A stretch of DNA of 64,000 bases from a virus. Position numbers and translations under genes: made by a program. The stretch spans positions 59,338 to 123,337 of the IMG/VR virus record IMGVR_UViG_3300013119_000533; one strand, given 5' to 3'. A model generated the notes under the pieces. That model saw only the letters and a program-made list of their open reading frames with translations. It was not told where the DNA came from and did not search any database. Numbering within the stretch: the first letter of the stretch is position 1; each line of letters starts with the position of its first letter. Below are positions 63,101-64,000 of this stretch, piece by piece.

Positions 63101-63931
63101 GTCTGTTTCGGCAACATCGCCAGATTTAAAGTAAAGTTTTCCGTCTGTTTTTGTATAAATAACACCGACGCCAGCAGCAACAGTCGGAGATGATGATTCT
63201 GCTGATATTGCTATCCTTCCTGCAACATCAAGTTTTTCATCTGGTGTTATGGTTCCAATTCCTACGTTACCATCATGTGCTACGGTCATTCTAATGTCTG
63301 AGGTGCCTGAACCAGATGGAGTTGTATAAAAATACAAATTTGTCGGATATGAATTAGAAGGAGTATTTTTCCAATCTGCATGCGCCTGAGCTTCAATTGC
63401 TGCATGAAATTTTGCAACATCCGCAACAGGTGACCTGTCATCAGTAAACCAAATAATCGAACCCAAAGAAAGTTCCTGTATTGGAGATTCTCCAGTAGGA
63501 CTTTTGTTTCTTCTGAAGAGTAGTCGAGGTTCATTGTAGGACCCATTGTTAAGTTCGTTGCTGGTTATGAAAACTCTTGGAGGGTCAAGCACAACTGAAC
63601 CTGACCCTAAAAGCGATGACTTACTCTCATCAAACCAGAGTGACGACGTTAAGGTCATCTCTACGCCTGTCCGATACCTGTAGTTGCCATCATCTTTAAC
63701 GTTGTTTTTTATAGTGACATTTTCAACGTTAAAGTTACCATCTCCATTTGAAGTTACAATTCCATTTGGTGTTTTTATAGACCTAAAAACTGTGAAATAA
63801 GAAGATGTATTATCGTCTGCTAATCCTAAAATTCTAATATTATTATTGACAGACCCGCTTGGTATTTTGCTCCAATCTATCTGTGCTGGGACAATCTTCT
63901 TTATCCCTATGCTTGTTAAACCACCTGCCAT
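60107..63931 (-). CDS. Tail fibre protein with repeated modules, 1274 aa
   Basis: Beta-rich and full of fibre landmarks: 'GNVGIGTITPDEKLDVAGRI' near residue 220 and 'VGIGTTSPDCKLHV' near 977. A repeated unit of about 50 residues ('FDSTDTYIAANSD... EDLEIHADQDLHLKPD... TQYGTFDG') occurs at about 364-414, 710-760 and, more diverged, 890-934. A 'NGDTDTFIAF' unit recurs near 524 and 940. The C-terminal ~170 residues ('GEGKIWVTNIYGNIENGDYI', 'VPGYGGLQDDDLLHNYTVAK', ending 'KALIACTYHCG') match a terminal domain I associate with marine phage fibres. It should form a trimeric fibre. No clear Shine-Dalgarno is visible before the ATG at 63931. Confidence 0.92.
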   Translation of the reverse strand: MAGGLTSIGIKKIVPAQIDWSKIPSGSVNNNIRILGLADDNTSSYFTVFRSIKTPNGIVTSNGDGNFNVENVTIKNNVKDDGNYRYRTGVEMTLTSSLWFDESKSSLLGSGSVVLDPPRVFITSNELNNGSYNEPRLLFRRNKSPTGESPIQELSLGSIIWFTDDRSPVADVAKFHAAIEAQAHADWKNTPSNSYPTNLYFYTTPSGSGTSDIRMTVAHDGNVGIGTITPDEKLDVAGRIAISAESSSPTVAAGVGVIYTKTDGKLYFKSGDVAETDLTSGGASGDITGVTAGNGLTGGGDSGGVTLTVGAGTGIDVSSTQVSVDVSDFMSNGSNNRVLTAAGTDSMNAEANLTFDGTDLTITAPGKVVFDSTDTYIAANSDNPEDLEIHADQDLHLKPDNDITIRYGDTQYGTFDGSAFCLRMFRETNSTVFPLQLINKEDTGTSAGIGMQFQLENTSGAEKTAGQIEVVKGAGWDSSDNTDAEMIFSVVVDESLTEVFRINSSQMLSTKGIASNDYLRASTDVYVGANIYHYGDTDTKITFSTDQIDLTAGNIHMIKMDEDTLDTIVINEGGADVNFRVETSGEANAVFVEGGDAKVGLGTSLPKNRLQLSLTCNDGDNGISLVRNDGTTESGDLLGGIGFDSGDGNPPSSILESSAYVAGFASEDHATTDKGGYLSFGVAITDEDDDTTSTEIARITENGFHLLDQNKIIFDSTDTYIAANSDATEDLEIHADDDLKLMPDDDILIYAGVTQYATFDGAQYRLRLFQNHGSAKYPLELINKDNTSAGAIGMKFQLEDDGDNELTAASMRATKTQAWEEDTDTTKDGQLVISTLLNNAATDTALFTAAGSTIYQALSVDGITNLNGGATLASGQTFLSMGNIVLVNQAKIAFDTDSTNTYIAADSAGTENLEIHADNNIELHPDGYVHVNGQLYVNNKIYHNGDTDTFIAFTTNNINIQAGGNDIATFNSSGDVGIGTTSPDCKLHVRDDVAVTNTSTSTFGSPTPVCLIESVSANAKKHVLLDLLINEDTADSSGTAEDFFLRGFDNASAGADSGADEEFNIDGDGNLSNTFTGQHICVYSGSADISNLDDEIISGMIVESVGIIGIERGVTGIDDCVPIIKISSQKNSKKVYGVLSGNKVKKGMAHFRYFSGSFHPSDRRTELFDASGSYNYEKDSHRYSDNSRYFKSKCNSIGEGKIWVTNIYGNIENGDYITTSEVPGYGGLQDDDLLHNYTVAKCTQNIDWDSISETVDYDNQTYKKALIACTYHCG
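61130..62840 (-). repeat. Three in-frame copies of a fibre module
   Basis: Within the tail fibre gene, an approximately 150-nt unit is repeated three times (about 62690-62840, 61650-61800, 61130-61260). All encode 'DTYIAA' followed by 'LEIHAD' and a Pro-Asp turn. The first two also share 'TQYGTFDG/TQYATFDG'. The copies are diverged, so old internal duplications. Confidence 0.75.
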
Positions 63932-63959
63932 AACATATTAAATAGTATTTGATTTTAAT

Positions 63960-63998
63960 CTATGAAGCGCTAAAATCAACTAGAGTAACAGTCTTTGT
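63960..63998 (-). CDS. C-terminus of upstream gene (cut by right edge)
   Basis: A frame entering from the right edge reads TKTVTLVDFSAS and then a TAG stop at 63960. It would be the end of another gene upstream of the tail fibre. Only 12 codons are visible, so this rests on position and plausible residue use. Confidence 0.4.
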   Translation of the reverse strand, partial: TKTVTLVDFSAS

Positions 63999-64000
63999 AA

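Overview
The window reads as one continuous stretch of a large tailed-phage genome, most likely a marine myovirus related to the T4-like group and infecting a Gram-negative bacterium. Supporting signals are a gp25-type baseplate protein directly followed by a gp6-type baseplate wedge protein, a gp55-like late sigma factor, PIN-PhoH, ClpP, and a tail fibre with the C-terminus typical of marine phages. Genes are packed with ATGA/TAATG overlaps and strong Shine-Dalgarno sites. All but one lie on the minus strand, so the transcriptional order runs from high to low coordinates. Host and phage family are inferences from gene content; no search was run. I noticed no tRNA, rRNA, CRISPR array, IS element or integrase.

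In order of transcription: (1) 64000-58701 holds the end of an upstream gene, a 1274-residue tail fibre with repeated modules, ClpP, an FmdB-type zinc ribbon, a protein with two AT-hooks and a 54-residue gene. (2) 58724-57975 is the only plus-strand gene, a trypsin-like lipoprotein protease. (3) 57916-54389 holds a small secreted or membrane peptide, PIN-PhoH, small conserved proteins, an HExxH metallopeptidase, a basic protein and a RecB/Cas4-like nuclease. (4) 54385-35177 is a glycan island of about 19 kb: glycosyltransferases of GT2 and GT-B type, GDP-mannose dehydratase, polysaccharide deacetylase, 2OG oxygenase chimera, methyltransferases, CMP-sugar and nonulosonate synthase enzymes, PIG-L deacetylase, formyltransferase, sulfotransferase, epimerase, nucleotide-sugar dehydrogenase, a nucleotidylyltransferase and APS kinase. 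(5) 35180-33423 holds small proteins and the sigma factor. (6) 33421-1 is the virion module: three consecutive proteins with a shared N-terminal domain (one carrying a permuted M23 peptidase, one an SGNH hydrolase, one with no enzyme), then a 672-residue protein, a 2800-residue protein, gp25, gp6, a 771-residue protein, a 4178-residue LamG-containing protein, a 350-residue protein and a partial gene.

The most unusual parts are two. One is the glycan island, which appears able to make an activated acidic sugar, edit its N-acyl group (deacetylase plus formyltransferase), and make and use the sulfate donor PAPS (APS kinase plus sulfotransferase). The other is the tandem trio at 30112-33421, where a common virion module is joined to interchangeable cell-envelope hydrolases, one of which has the two halves of its M23 fold in reversed order.
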